From positions 24,024,810 through 24,088,809 of the forward strand of contig CM075187.1 in the NCBI GenBank assembly GCA_037577475.1: DNA of 64,000 bases, read 5' to 3'. Made by a program: the position numbers and the translations under genes. Of the stretch, positions 12,555-25,547 are shown in pieces. The notes beneath the pieces were generated by a model. That model saw nothing but the letters and a program-made list of their open reading frames with translations. It ran no database searches and had not been told where the DNA came from. This DNA comes from Chaunax sp. Z400. Its lineage: Eukaryota > Chordata > Actinopteri > Lophiiformes > Chaunacidae. Numbering within the stretch: the stretch's first letter is position 1; every line of letters begins with the position of its first letter.

Positions 12555-15500
12555 GTACATGTAACATTCTCAGTGGGGGCTGAGCCCCCTGAAGGTCTGA
12601 TCCGATCGCTCCTGCTTCCTATCTTATTATAATCATTATGCCTAAACAGCGAGAGTCATCATTTTCTTTCACAGTGTGCAGAGAATCATTTGTGGTGGAG
12701 TTGCACACAGTGGAATCCTTATAGCACAATCTGCAACAGGCTGTTTCACGTATTCCTTAGGTTTAGCTGAGCTCTTCAGATATCCTCCTTCTTCATTATT
12801 TGTTTGCTGCATCGCTGGTCTGAAAAAAGTTGTTTTCATCATTTCCAGATATTGCTTACTTCCTTCCTGAGGCCAGTGGACTAATGGGCTTTGGTCTGTG
12901 GAATCCACTCAAGTGTTTTCTCCCTCCATTGGGCCATTTGCTGAGGCCCCAGTGGAGCAGATAACAATAGACTTCATATTAAATATTCACCATGACTGGG
13001 ACATTCCAGTGAGCATTCAATCTGTTCACAGCTGTTTAGATGTTAGATAAAATCTGCTCTGATTGAAGGGGAAAACACTAGAATGCTTCCAGGGATCCAA
13101 AATAAGATTGAGTGTTTATTTCGTTATTGGATGGTGCCTCCCTGCTATCTCTCTAACCACTCACTGGCATGCAATGCTTATGGCCCCGTCTCGTCTCTCT
13201 TTGTTTCAGTCAGAATTTTAGCCTAATGAAATGAGGCTGTATCCTGAGTACACAATTAGAAATGAAGCAATTGTTACATCATATTGATTAGCTGGAATTG
13301 CTGGAGCTGTAGGGTTGGGCCCACATATCTGCCAGTCTTGGAGCGATGCTCCACAGAGCTCAGGGTAGTTGCAGCCTGGTAGTGTGCTGATGCTCGTAGT
13401 AATTGCAGTGAAATCTGGGGACATCTCAGGAAGGGAACAAGTGAGTTCCTTCTAGTTTCTGGGTTCTCTCTCTGTGTGTTCCAAACCGCTTGAATGGTTG
13501 GGCTAATGCAAGCCAAAGAGGTCAGGTGTTGAGTCTGTGCGCATAAATGCTGCAGAAACTCACTGCTTGGTCCTGATGATAAACCCTCTTACTCATCAGG
13601 CTGTGAATGGTTCAGACAAGAAGTTATAGAAGATTATATTTTATGGTGTAAAAGATTGGCCTTGACCATTGTAGTGTTTTTATTTTCATCCAATTGTCAT
13701 TAAAATGTCATATGCTATATGCTAGATAGCTGAGACAGAGAGACGTCTCCTAAAGTGTGCTGTTGTAAACAGGAAGTGTGAGGATGAGTTCAACATACAG
13801 TTTTACCTCTGAAAAGCAAGTCCACTGATTTACAGCAAGTCGCCTCAATTCTAAACTATTTCATACACGTACAAGAACACAGAGTGTCAGTGGGCAGCGT
13901 TGTTTCCTACATGGTCTACAGTGGGTCACAGACTACTGTTATGTATGAACGTCACATTCCTGCTGAGGCATAGAGGAGGAGGACAATGCTAAGGCCATGA
14001 AAGCACAGGATGTTAGCATGCATTGTAGTTGAAGCCACTTCCAAGTCACTTCCCTACGCAGCGCTTTTGTAACCTCGGCAATCCCATGTGAAAAGCTGAC
14101 CAGGACCTTTTGAGAAACTCGCATATCTGCCTCTTTTGTCGCAGTGCGAAGCTGACAAAAAGCCTGTGGTTATATTCGGTTTTCTCCGGCAAAGATGTGC
14201 TTTCGATTGTGTTCCTGCTTTTTCATTGGCCGACGCCGGCCTCTTACAGCGCTTTCAAAGGAGGATTATTGGAATAGGCTGTGTCTGTACAGGGTTGCCC
14301 TCGTCCGTACTTCTGTCTGTACATAAATACGTCTGTGCATAACGGGGGAATAATAAATCCACATCTCCTCAAAAACTGCTGGACACACTTCAGTGAAATT
14401 CCACACATGCTTTGTAGGACCCTAAAGGTGCATCTCATAACTGATTCCTTCAGTTTGCTTTATTTGACATTTTTAAGCACATTTGAATTTATGTTCGTTT
14501 ATTTTATGCTGTTTTCATGTCACTTTGCTCACATCTAGAGGTTTTGGTCTATACATCAGCACAAAGTGACGTTTTCCAGCAGTGTGTGCATCTCGTAGAA
14601 ATAAAAGCACTCTTGGAATGGTGTGTGTTCTGGCGCACAGCTGTGTGTGTCTGGCTGCTGCTGTCATCTTATGTAGAATATCTTATAAGAGAGAACATTA
14701 GTGTGTTATCCAACGTTTTAGACTCAGATTAAAGATGATGTATTGGCCAGTCAGCCTTGTCCACCTCTGATATGATGAATTATCCTGTGTGAGCACCGCT
14801 GGTGAACATTTTTATGATTATTATAATCATCATAAATTAAATCACAAATCATTCCAGCACGTCGTGACGTGACTGAACAGCTGTTGGAGTCTCAGCCTGC
14901 CTCACGTTGCTTGAAGGAGCTGCTATAGCGCATGATTCTTGCTTTGTTGGGAAAAAAAATTAGTGTTTGATTTTGTAAATGTTGTCCCAGAAGATTTTCC
15001 ATACGGTCCATCTTTTTTTCCCTAAAGGGGGTTGTGTGTTTGTGAGTCTATGCGGTACGTGTGGGTCTGGATCCAACAATGTAATGAGTTATTTTTGGGC
15101 TCCACTTTCATGCGGCATTACTCACTGCACAGCTATAAGTGTTGTTCAATGGAGCACCAGCCCCCCCACCCCCACCCGCAACCCCTGAACCCCCCCCCCT
15201 TCTGACAAAAGCTCTCCACATAGTCAGCCTAGCTGCAGTCATCTCACACCCTCCACTCTATTTTAAGCCTTCAGACAGAGACCTGCTCCCCCTTGAGTGG
15301 ACCCCACTCTCTCTGTGTGGGCCAGAGCGTTGGGCCTCTGCTCACTCAAGACATACACACTCACAAGCACAAAGCAGCTCCTGCCAGCTGGTGCAAAGGT
15401 AACCCTTTGGATGTGGTGCCGCTCCACAAAACGTCTGCCTGGGCGATGCACGGAAAGTTTGAAGAGCCTTCTTTTTTTTTTTTTTTCTTCTTTTTTTTTA

Positions 15501-18500
15501 CAGCAGAGCTGACATGTTTGCCAGAGCTGTATTTGGTCAGCATACAACAGAGCATACCACGCTCTGAAGAGTTTGCTTTCTTTACACAGTTTATGAATTT
15601 GGACTGAAATAAGCTAAATGTGGTTCTGAGTTTGGACATGTTTTGTTAACATCCTGAATTCTTTTCTTGTGGTTTGAGTAGGGCTGCATATTATGTGGAG
15701 GGGGAAAAAAAAACTCATATTGCAATTATTTTTGACAGATATTGTGGCGGTGATATGTTTCACGATTAGTAAGAATTATTATTTTTGCTTCACAATTTTC
15801 ATTTTCACTGAAAAGACTATTCAAATTATGATGATGTGAAACTTTTTAGGGTCGGTGAAACATGTTTGTTACACCTGGATATGATTTGGCATCTCTGCAT
15901 CACTACAGTGCTTTATTACAATACTGTTGTGTCATGCATTTTACTGTTATCAAAGAAGGTATTGTGATTTTGATATTGCTCTTTGCTTCATTTCAGTAAT
16001 ATTTCAACCAGATGTAAACTCCTCATTTTTAGGTCATGGACCACTGGTTAAATTTCATTTGCAACAATAGCAAACAGCTCTACAGCTTCAGAACATCACT
16101 GATTTTCACTGATAACCAGGACTGTTATTATCTTATTGTTGTTGTTTTTTTTATCCCTGCCATGAACGAAGTGAGGAGGAGGATACAGGAATGGGTTCCA
16201 TCCGTCCGCCTGTCCTTCACGTTTGTTTCCAGAGGCATGAAAAACTACTTATATTATTTTTTTTTGTGAAACCTGTGCTGAAGTGGGGCCTTTTGCTATT
16301 TAGGAACTGTCACGGTATTATTTTCGTGTCCATTTTTATTTGAAAATATAACTTTTTGTCCGATATGCAGTCAACAAGACTTGTAATTATCAGGGACAAC
16401 ATAAATAACTTCTGTCTAAATGTCTTTTGTCAATGAAATGCATCCGTGGTGAGGATCCTGTTTATTTCATGCTGGTTTTTATAGATAGAAGAAAGCGTTC
16501 ACTATTGTGATACTGAGAATACCAATACATACAATATAATGGTACCAGTTGGCCCCGGTGGGGTCGGATTCCCGGCTTCCACAGTAAGCAGCCAGCAGGA
16601 ATGCAACGAGCTCTGAGTTTTCCTTCCGGTCCTCATACTCCCACTATTAATGCTGTGCCAGAAATACAACCCACACATTGTGTATCCTCACTCTGTGGAC
16701 ATACAGTAAGTATGAGGTGTCCCAGCCTATTGACTTGTTCTAATTACTGTTCTTTGTGTTGGTGCACAGTGTCTGGTATCAGATGATATTCATCCACTCC
16801 ACATTTTAGGTTCAGTTTGTCATTTGGAAGAACTTAAGGAGCTGATTTGAGAAAGCACCCATACAACAGCTTCTTAAATAAATCCCATGTTTCCAACCAC
16901 AGACACGGAGTGAATAACATTCTATAATCTGCTTTCAGGTTTTCATTAAGGTTCCCAAACAACAATTAGTCCTATATTTGTCAATTAAGAGAGGGAGATG
17001 AAGTTAAACTGATTTGGACTGGCTGCATGGAATCAGTATTGTAGGTAATCAGATGGCTGGCACGCACCGGACATCCTCTGTCTGACTGAGAGAGAAAAAA
17101 AACACACAAGCTCCTCAGTGTTCCTGATAATCACAGATGTAGACAGGGAGGCGCAGTGCCTCCGTCAGCTGCTGAACAATTACTTCTTCTGGCATTGGAC
17201 CAGCCTGAAGCACCACTCCTTGAAAGAGTGTGATTACGACTGTTGTTCTTTGCATAATTACTGTTAGACTCCCCCATATTCCCTCAGCTTAAAATAGTTA
17301 GGTTATGGATCTATTACAAAGAGGAGTGTGGAGATCCCCTTAACTCCTTGAGGAGGTTCCAGGGGGTCCCCAGCAACATAAGCAATAGTTTAATGTTTTC
17401 ATTACTCATTCCAGATTATCATCGATACCATATATGTAAATATGACCTTTATAATTACACGTTTCATGCATTATTGTAATCTCCTGATAGCAGTAAATTG
17501 CAATGACGATTGATGATTAAATTGTGTCTTAAATCTTGAAATTTGAGTTACTGCATTGCAAGTACAGTCAATTGGTAAACTATAACTGGTAGCTGAACTT
17601 CCTATACTTTTGCCTTTGGCTCTTATTTTCTCTCCCATTTTATATTTGGCATTTTATTTCATTTTTATTTATTATATTTTATCTTTTGGTTTGTAGTTTT
17701 AAGTCTGTGTGATGATCTGACTGCTTGTATGTCTTGCCTTGTCCAACATATGATAAGCACACTGCTGTTATTACTAATATGAATGATGTCTAAAGCTGCA
17801 AAAACAACAACAACAAAAAAACCTAAATTGTAAAAAAAAAAAAAAATCTGAATGATCCTTTTTGTAAATCCATCATCAAAGAAACAGACTGCTTAGGACT
17901 GTGGGTTTAGGATAAAGGAGCAGCTCAGGCTGATGCCTCAGAGGGCTCTGAAGGGATGGGTTGATATTTCCTTCCTGCAGCATCATGTCTTCATGATGTT
18001 ATCTGTCATCCTAACTACCCTGACCCATCTTTTAATGGGACATTTTAGAGTCTGGGGACTGTCGTCATTGATGAGTCCTGATTACAGGATACTTGAATCT
18101 TCAGAAGTCAACATTTCCTGTTGCAGAGAAAGCACTGAATGGGAGGTGGTGGGGTAGATTGGGGTAGATAGAGATGTTTGCATGTGGGTGTGTGTTCGGT
18201 TGATTAAAGGCTGGGCGGGGGGCGGTTGGCAGCCAGATGCTAGGCCTGCAGCTGGCTGGCCGAGGTGGGAGGGGAGCTATGTTGAAAAGCAGCGGTGCCA
18301 GCAAAGTGGGGCTTAGGCAGACACTGAGAGGAGATAATCCATATTTCATCTGCATCCTCCTCTTCCTCCCAACCACCTGCAGAGCAGCAAAACACAGACA
18401 CAGAGCATGAATAGTACATGACGCCGAAGTAAAATTTAAGAAGTGCTAAAGCTTAAGTGGAAGAGAGAGAGAGAGAGAGATGCCCGTTCTTATTCAAAAA

Positions 18501-18969
18501 ACCTTAAGGAGCTCTTTAGAGCGCAGGAATGACTCTGTTAGACAGTGTGATCCAAAGAAACCCCACCCTCGCAAAATAAAGAAGCTTCACCCATCCTTCT
18601 AAAGCAGCGGTGCAGCAGGTATCTCTTATCATTTGGATCCAGCCCAAAAGGCTTTGCTGTGCATTCATAACACATACGCTCCTGATCATTCAAAATTCAT
18701 GTTTTCTGATATTCACAATTCATCCAACAAATGTTTGGGATGAAGAACACACTTAATAGTGAATGGGCCACAGCTTCAAAGACACTATTTCTATTTATGC
18801 TGTGGCTCTTGTTTAAAATGTACTGCTTATCTAGCATGTGGAAAAAAGACTCGGTACCAAAACTATATTTCAGATACACGCCTCGTTTTAAATATTCATG
18901 ATCAGCTTGCAGCTTTGAAAGTAAGCTTAAAAGACTCTTGCTTGCTCAGCCTCGCTCAGAGGACTGAGG

Positions 18970-18971
<2 letters not shown>
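12555..18971. other. non-coding stretch, no gene seen
   Basis: No exon recognised. It contains one copy of a dispersed repeat at 14391-14500, a poly-T tract near 15470-15500, a possible degenerate GGGCTGCA-type repeat end near 15680, poly-A near 17810-17845, and a short GA run at 18464-18480. Open frames here are short and lack domains. Confidence 0.5.
14391..14500 (+). repeat. dispersed repeat copy 1 (family unnamed)
   Basis: Shares an ordered block with 52246-52345: a GTGAAATT-like segment, then CTTTGTAGG, CCCTAAAGGTG and ATCTCATAA, then a T-rich stretch with matching spacing. Identity is partial but too long and ordered to be chance, so both are old copies of one interspersed element. I cannot name the family. 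Confidence 0.6.

Positions 18972-19027
<56 letters not shown>
18972..19027. repeat. (AC)n microsatellite
   Basis: About 28 uninterrupted AC dinucleotides. The open frame across it (Thr-His repeats) is a translation of the repeat, not a gene. Confidence 0.97.
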
Positions 19028-19031
<4 letters not shown>

Positions 19032-22000
19032 CATTTTTATCCCCCACTCAATATTCAGAGGAAATCAGGTAGACTTGTTTCCATTAGCTTGTAAATGAGC
19101 TGTTGTTTTTTGCAGCACTACTAATTTCTGAATACAATCTTAACTTGCAACACAATGTCATCTGCATCAAATACAAGCTCCTGTTCAGATCCAATTCAGC
19201 TCTGTTTACCTCCTCCATAGGCAGTGGAGTAGGTTCAGGTTGACTTTGTTGCTCTCATGAAGCTTGTCATGGAAATACTCTTTGTGCAGACTTAGGCTCA
19301 ACATTTTTCTTTTCCAATTGCAACACTGCAAGATGAGAGAGAGCTCAGTCTTTGTTTGGGAGTGTTGTGGAGGTCACGGTGTCTGTGTCTGTGGTCTGTT
19401 GACCCACAGATTTCAGATCTGTAGTGTTCAACATTGAGCTGTGGCTCCAAACTGCTCACAGTCTGAAGTGAACCCTGTGCAGAGAGCTGCTGCAGTCGTA
19501 TGCCATTATATAACTGTAAGAGACTGTCTCTGTGTTCCACTAGGACAATATTACCAAAAAAATGGATTTATGATCATTTTTCTTGATCTATATCGATATT
19601 TATAACATTATATAATTTTGCTACCTGCTAATATCCAGATTACTTCCATAAAATGGTGTTAACTGATAGACTCCATTGAAATATATTCTAAAGCCCATTG
19701 TCTGTGTGGTTATTATCATTTTCTGGGTCACAGATTCAAACATCCGCATTGTCCAGTCCTGTCTAAAACACATTCAGTGCAGAGTGATTTACGGAGAAGA
19801 GGACTGACAACAAAGTTAGACATATTAGACAGTCTGATGAGTCAAAAAACATGTCAGTGTTCCAAATAAATGTTTGTTTTTTTATCCCCAGATGGATGCG
19901 CTCAGTCGGAGGACACTGCACTGACCTGATGTGCTTATATGGACACCTACTTACAGACTCACCCACGCACACTGATAGTTTCACTACACAAGGGCTTTTG
20001 AGCGGATCAGGGCAGCGTACATGCAATATCACATTTCTTTTCATAATTGACAGAGACAGAATAATAAATAAAGTAAATGGCCTGTAGCTCAAGCCTCCTG
20101 ATAGATTTATTCAGCTGCACAATGGCTCTTTTATGGGACACATATACATCCAGCCTCACCTTATCTCACAATCCGTCGCGGGTGAGCAGTATATTGGCAG
20201 GCTTTTCTCCATCGGCCAGCTCCCGTGGTATGTCTTCCGCCTCTGGCTCTGACGCCGTGCTATAGCCTGCAAAATGAGCCTAATCCTTTACCGGGCAGTT
20301 GGCACAAGGTCATAAAGATATCCCCAGAGGTGGGATAATCAAGTTTGACTGAGTGCATATTTGAAAAGCAGTCGCAGTTATTGTGATGGACTGCGTTTGC
20401 TCTACGAAGCGCTTTCAACGGGTTTTCTGAGTAGGGGTTCTGGTAAGAAGGTCAGAAGGTTCCGGGGCTTTCCTGTCAAAATGAGGTGTACTTTAATTTA
20501 TTCCAGAATGTCCATCTAGAGAACGTATGGAAGTAAGTGCAGTTTCAGACTTAATCTCTGCAGCCTCCCTTGGAAGTGTCGACATTTATATCGCACAAAT
20601 GTTTCCAAGCAAGTTCATAGCATCTAGTTTGTAATTCATGACATAAAACAATCTGCAAACTCTTAGTTTCTCCTGTGAATACCGCCTTGTTTTAACGACT
20701 TCCTCCCTGCCATCCTATTGTACAGGATCCCCCCTATGCAGCCCACCACCACAGTCCCAGATATTTAGAATGTAGTAAAAGCCCCCTGCTAAGCCTGTTA
20801 GTCGTCCTCCATTATAACTGCCCCGGGCTCGAATGTTTTCCCCACAAGAGAGACTTAAAGAAAGACAGAGATGGAGGAAGAGGGGGTAAGTTTCTGTTAA
20901 ATGGGAGACCCTGCGGCTGCACATGCAGACAGTTTTTGGAGAAGGGTGTCAAAGGGACGGTAAGTGTTTCACTGGTAGCCTCACAGGAAATAGAACATAT
21001 GTCCCCTTTTCCAACTCCCTACATCTCCAGTAGACCTTACATGAACTGAGCTCCTGGCAAAGCCTTTCTCATAGCCTCCTCCACATACTCTCCAATCAGC
21101 AGTCCTGTGACAGAGTCATGCTGACAGTGATCCAGAGGCTGAGTGGAGAGGGGCACTGTACACAGGCCCTCCTCCAGGAACCCAGAGTTACACCATCACA
21201 GCAAACCCACCACCGCCCACCAACCTTTCAACCGCAGCCTCCACCACCAATCTGCCTCCACAGTGCTGAATTTGTCTTTTTTTCTCTCCTTTTCTCATGG
21301 CCTCACCCGCTGTCCAAACAATCAAACCCTGACCATAGCGCTCACCCCTATCCAAGGCTCATTGTTTTACTTTTACTCTACAGGCTCCATGTGGTGTCTG
21401 CTCTTTTTGTTTTATATTTATCATTCTCCCCTTCTCTACAGCTACTTATTGAAAACTTGCACAACTTATTTATCTTTCTTGCTGCTTGAGTTGTCGAGTG
21501 CTACCAGGAATTTAACGTTGAGAGCAATTTTTTTGCATGCTTGACTCCTAATCTGACTCTGCGCCTTGAATTGTGAAGAAAACATACGTTGGTATGTGAC
21601 TCCAAGTATCCGAGTTTACATGTACGGTTCATAATTGATGGCATCCGTAAGAAATTAACCAAGGTTTCAAAACACCTCCCTTCAAGTTGAAAGGGAATAT
21701 CAGCCTTTTTCAAGACTGAGGTGTTGTTGAATGCTGCCGAGGGTAAAACTGGGGTTTCCATCTGTCGCTTTGTGGTTGATTCACAGTGCGAAAGTGTGGT
21801 TGTGATGTCCTATTGGGAAGCAATCAAGCTGGGGGGGGGTTTGTTTGTTTTCTTCATTCGGCTGGGGGTATTGTTGTGTGGCCTCTGTCTTTGAGGGTCT
21901 TAGTCTGGCTAACCCAAGTTTTTTTCGGGGCACCAGTGTAAAGGAACAAAAGGCAGGACTGGGGTGGGCAAAGATGGAGGTGTCTGACACCAGGAGGCCA

Positions 22001-22762
22001 TGCATGAAAGAGATGAGAAAGAAGCCCAGAGTTGGCCCAGGATCAGTCCCCAGAGAAGGAAAGATTAAGTTCCCATCATTCCCAGCTGCATCATCAGGGC
22101 TTTGGCCCTCTCCCCAACCGTTATTTGTGTGTTTGTGTGCCTTTTTGTGTGCTTCACCATTTAAACAGACTATAAAGATTTTTTTTTAAACTGAAGCACA
22201 CACATACACAAATACCCAAAGATCCACAAAACACACCCCAACACCAGGTCAGTAGTATTTCCTCTCATTCCAGAGAGTTGGGACCTCAGCCCTGTCGATA
22301 CCTGAGATGAGGCCTACCTGCCTCCCCATTCCCCCTTCTCACCCTGAGAGAGCATGCTGTTTTGGGCCCGTGCCATGCATTGTCATCCCCTCTAGTTCCC
22401 TTTCCTCTACTTGACTTCCCTTCTGCCCCTGTTAAATTCCACAAACAAGTTGTGTTTTGGCTGGATGTTTGGATCACAAGGCCGTAGTTCACAGTTGTTT
22501 CCTTACGGGTCACTCTAGTGCGCTATGCTCACACATCCCTCATTCTCTCTTCAACTGCCTCATGCGATTCTTCGCTCTGGAGAGCTGCCGAGAGGGCAGG
22601 TGGTACAAAGAGAAGGGGCTGATGGGAAAATGGACTACCCAAGGTTAGCCAGGCGAGCTTCGCTGGAGGATTAATTGTGTAAGAGCCATGTAATGATTGC
22701 TGGCATGTCTCCGGAGTGAAATCCTGTTAGTCACTGCACATTGGTCAGGCTAAGACTGAGCA
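19028..22762. other. non-coding stretch, no gene seen
   Basis: No exon or mobile element recognised. Open frames of 60-133 codons (for example 21118-21544) lack domains and splice context. The segment 20060-20330 is complex and repeat-free and could be a conserved non-coding element, which only cross-species alignment could show. Confidence 0.5.
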
Positions 22763-22852
22763 TGTTGTGTATGTATGTGTGTGTGTGTGTGTATGTGTGT
22801 GTGTGTGTATGTGTGTGTGTGTGTGTGTGTGTATGTGTGTGTGTGTGTGTAT
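22763..22852. repeat. interrupted (TG)n microsatellite
   Basis: TG dinucleotides interrupted by several TATG units, about 90 bp. Confidence 0.9.
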
Positions 22853-23096
22853 GAGGAAGGAAGGCGACACTGATCACACCAGTATGCATGACTAGGTGGC
22901 CATCTGACAGGTTCTGTTGTCTCAGGATGTGTTCACACTTAGATATATATATGTGTACGTTCTGCTGGTGTAGGAGTGAGAAGAAGAATTGTCCTCATGT
23001 ATTCCTCCAATAATATATATATAGAGAGCTGTGTATCGTATTTCAATACATTTCGCTACAAGTGCACTGATCGATCAGCCGGCTGATGGGCACTGA

Positions 23097-23388
23097 GAGC
23101 ATTCTCAGTGTGACCGGTGATTGGCTGAGCATTCTCAGTATGACCGGTGATTGGCTGAGCATTCTCAGTGTGACTGGTGATTGGCTGAGCATTCTCAGTG
23201 TGACCGGTGATTGGCTGAGCATTCTCAGTATGACCGGTGATTGGCTGAGCATTCTCAGTGTGACCGGTGATTGGCTGAGCATTCTCAGTGTGACCGGTGA
23301 TTGGCTGAGCATTCTCAGTGTGACCGGTGATTGGCTGAGCATTCTCAGTGTGACCGGTGATTGGCTGAGCATTCTCAGTATGACCGGT
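23097..23388. repeat. 30-bp minisatellite, about 9.7 copies
   Basis: Units of exactly 30 bp begin ATTCTCAGT at 23101 and at every 30th base to 23371; the tenth unit is cut after 18 bp. Each full unit holds TGACCGGTGATTGGCTGAG. The only variation seen is G or A after ATTCTCAGT (A in units 2, 5 and 10) and one C-to-T change in unit 3, so the array is young or homogenised. Each junction can form a small CTGAG-CATT-CTCAG hairpin. Because 30 is a multiple of three and the unit lacks stops in several frames, long open frames of 10-residue repeats (124-148 codons) cross it on both strands; they are by-products. Each unit carries one inverted CCAAT box. Confidence 0.95.
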
Positions 23389-23422
23389 TCCATGTTGGTT
23401 ACATGCATGCGCTGCAAGATGG
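23097..23422. promoter_or_regulatory. candidate NF-Y/NRF1/YY1-like site cluster
   Basis: Every full minisatellite unit contains GTGATTGGCTGA, whose complement TCAGCCAATCAC fits the NF-Y binding consensus (CCAAT with flanking purines 5' and CA/GA 3'). That gives nine sites at a fixed 30-bp spacing, roughly three helical turns. Right after the array lie GCATGCGC (23405-23412, NRF1-like half sites) and CAAGATGG (23415-23422, YY1-like). All three factors are typical of TATA-less promoters. The cluster is 7.6 kb upstream of the first arvcf exon seen. Promoter or enhancer function is inference; the motifs are what is visible. Confidence 0.3.
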
Positions 23423-23439
23423 TTCATGTCGCACGCACA

Positions 23440-24431
23440 GCGCATCTCAAGCCTGTACACAACAAGCATGAGCTACAAATATGTCATCAGTGTGGAATCT
23501 TTTCTCCTGTGAATGACGAAAACACAAAATAAGGCGCCGGGTAACAACCCCGAAAACATTCAGAACAACAAACTTAATCAGATACTTAAGAAATAGTCAC
23601 CCAGAGGGTGCCAAGAAGCTACCGTTAGCAGAGCGGCTAAAGTCATGTAATCTTTTGCATTTTAAAAGGTTTTTGTTCTATCGATCTGTGGCACCGGTTT
23701 CCTTTTGGGGAAGTAAAACATGAGTTAAAGTGGGATATAAGTTATGTTTCATTTGCACAGAAAAGCTGTCCAGTAAACTGAAACACTTCATTTTGACCTT
23801 AATTTTGAGATTAGTTTGAGTGAGACAAGGTCCTGCCTCTTTGGTACAGTTTTAGAAAAAAGTTTATTTATTTTAAATGTTATGATTGATTGTCTACATA
23901 TCTTTTTTTTATTTTCAGGTAAAAAAAAATTATGATGCTGTCAATTTTTGCTCCATTTCTCTTACTGTTACTATTACTTCCACTACAGCAGTTTCAATTA
24001 CAACAAATTTTACTATTAAGGATAAGGACCGGAAGAGTTGGTGAAATTTGCCCTACTTTCTTCGCCAAGGACGCAGCCCTTGAATTGAGACACAGCTCAT
24101 GATTCCAAAGGGAACTCAGAATATACAGGTGGATGCTGCAGTATAGGTGGACCTTGTGATGGGACTGGACAATGATATACAGCGGCAGTGGCGGCAACAG
24201 ACACGTCAGATCTTTATCTTTTATGAAACTTTAAAAAAAGGCATTTTAGAAAAATATTCCTAAAGCTGAGGTATTCATGCAGAAAGTCAGTTATTTCAAT
24301 TAAGCATGGACTATCAATAAAATACCAGAGCTCTCGATCCAATGCCAATACCTTTGTTTTTAAATATATATTTTACTCTTATTTGCACCTTTGGGGCATT
24401 TTGTCCTTAATAGTAACTATTAATATCTTAA
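23440..24431. other. non-coding stretch, no gene seen
   Basis: AT-rich sequence with short poly-A and poly-T tracts. No exon, RNA gene or complete repeat recognised. Confidence 0.5.
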
Positions 24432-24580
24432 TAGTGACACAGAGTGTGGACACAGGCAGGAAACAAGGGGAGTGAGTGAGTGGTAGGACGTGCAACTATG
24501 TTAAAGTCACCGACAAGACTCAAACCGCAGACACTGTTTAGATAATATGTGTCTTGACCACTGGGCCACCAGGATGCCCC
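24432..24580 (-). mobile_element. tRNA-derived SINE
   Basis: Read on the minus strand from 24580, it starts GGGGCATCC and has an RNA polymerase III A box (TGGCCCAGTGG, within 24558-24570) and a B box (GGTTTGAGTCT, 24516-24526). These are the split internal promoter of a tRNA-like head. It continues into a C/T-rich body (TTTCCTGCCTGTGTCC) that ends near GTGTCAC at about 24432. This layout is that of a fish tRNA-derived SINE. It is not a functional tRNA gene, because no cloverleaf with acceptor pairing can be drawn. No clear target duplication was identified. Confidence 0.75.
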
Positions 24581-25547
24581 ACTGTTTTTAGGGTTGGGGG
24601 GGTTTGGCAACCTGTTCTATGTCCCGGTGTAAGATCAAAAACTTGGCTAACATGAAAAGTAAAGTTACCTGAACATCTGTTCAGAGATGAAGTAAAATAA
24701 CATTTTTGACACTCAGGAATGTTTTAACACTACATTCAGGAATTACTCAAGTACTGCATATATCCTCCACATTACTATATTAGTATTAATACTACACAGC
24801 ATTAAAAGTGTGCGTAGTATTTGTACCTTGGAAGCCTAATGTGGGGATGACTGTTAACTCCGACTGAAGTTTTCTTGTTTTGATTCCGTCCCGGGGGAAG
24901 GAAAGCCCCTTATCTGCGTACACTCTCTCCTTTTCCATCATTATGCTCCATCTCTCCCTCCTCAGACAGCAGTGAGCAGCTTATCGAACACGGATGATGA
25001 ATGGGAGTGGATTGATGGCAGATAGCAGGCCGCCACTAATTGACACCGCTGTATCGCTGCATCTCTCGTCTTTGTATTCTCCTCCTCCTGCTTCTTTTCT
25101 TTTCACAGTGCAGCAATCCATTAAGGTTCAGATTAGTCGCTCTTAAAGCCGTATGTCCCTGCATGATCTATTGTAATGAAATAAACTCTGAAGGAGATTC
25201 CTCAAGGGCTCTCTTCAAGCGTATTGTTTCTGGAGGTATTGATTATGTTGTACTGTACGGTTGAATTATGACAGAGCGGGCCTGTTGGCCTAATATATAC
25301 AATGAATGCTTAAATCTTGTTTAATATAATGCAGCAAAAGTAGCTTCAAAATGTTCTTTGCTTATTATAACACAAATACGAGGACAGTCCAGTCATCATC
25401 CGTTCAGGATGAGGAGGTTTAGTCTTTGAAAGATGAGTCTTTCTCATCAGACCAGACATGAAAACATTTTCAGCCAACTCCTTTCTTACTGCTTGACGCC
25501 ACGCCCCCTTCACGTTTCATAACTTGGTGTTAAAATGTTTCTGTCTA
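24581..25547. other. non-coding stretch, no gene seen
   Basis: No gene seen. The part around 24960-25270 is complex and repeat-free. Nothing further can be assigned. Confidence 0.5.

Noticed and set aside
23097..23388. CRISPR-like array
   Set aside because: The 30-bp units are directly adjacent with no unique spacers, in vertebrate DNA; it is a minisatellite.
23043..23532. Long open frames of 124-148 codons on both strands
   Set aside because: They translate the 30-bp tandem repeat, whose length is a multiple of three; no start context or domain.
24432..24580. Functional tRNA gene
   Set aside because: A and B boxes are present, but no cloverleaf with acceptor pairing can be drawn and a SINE-like body follows.
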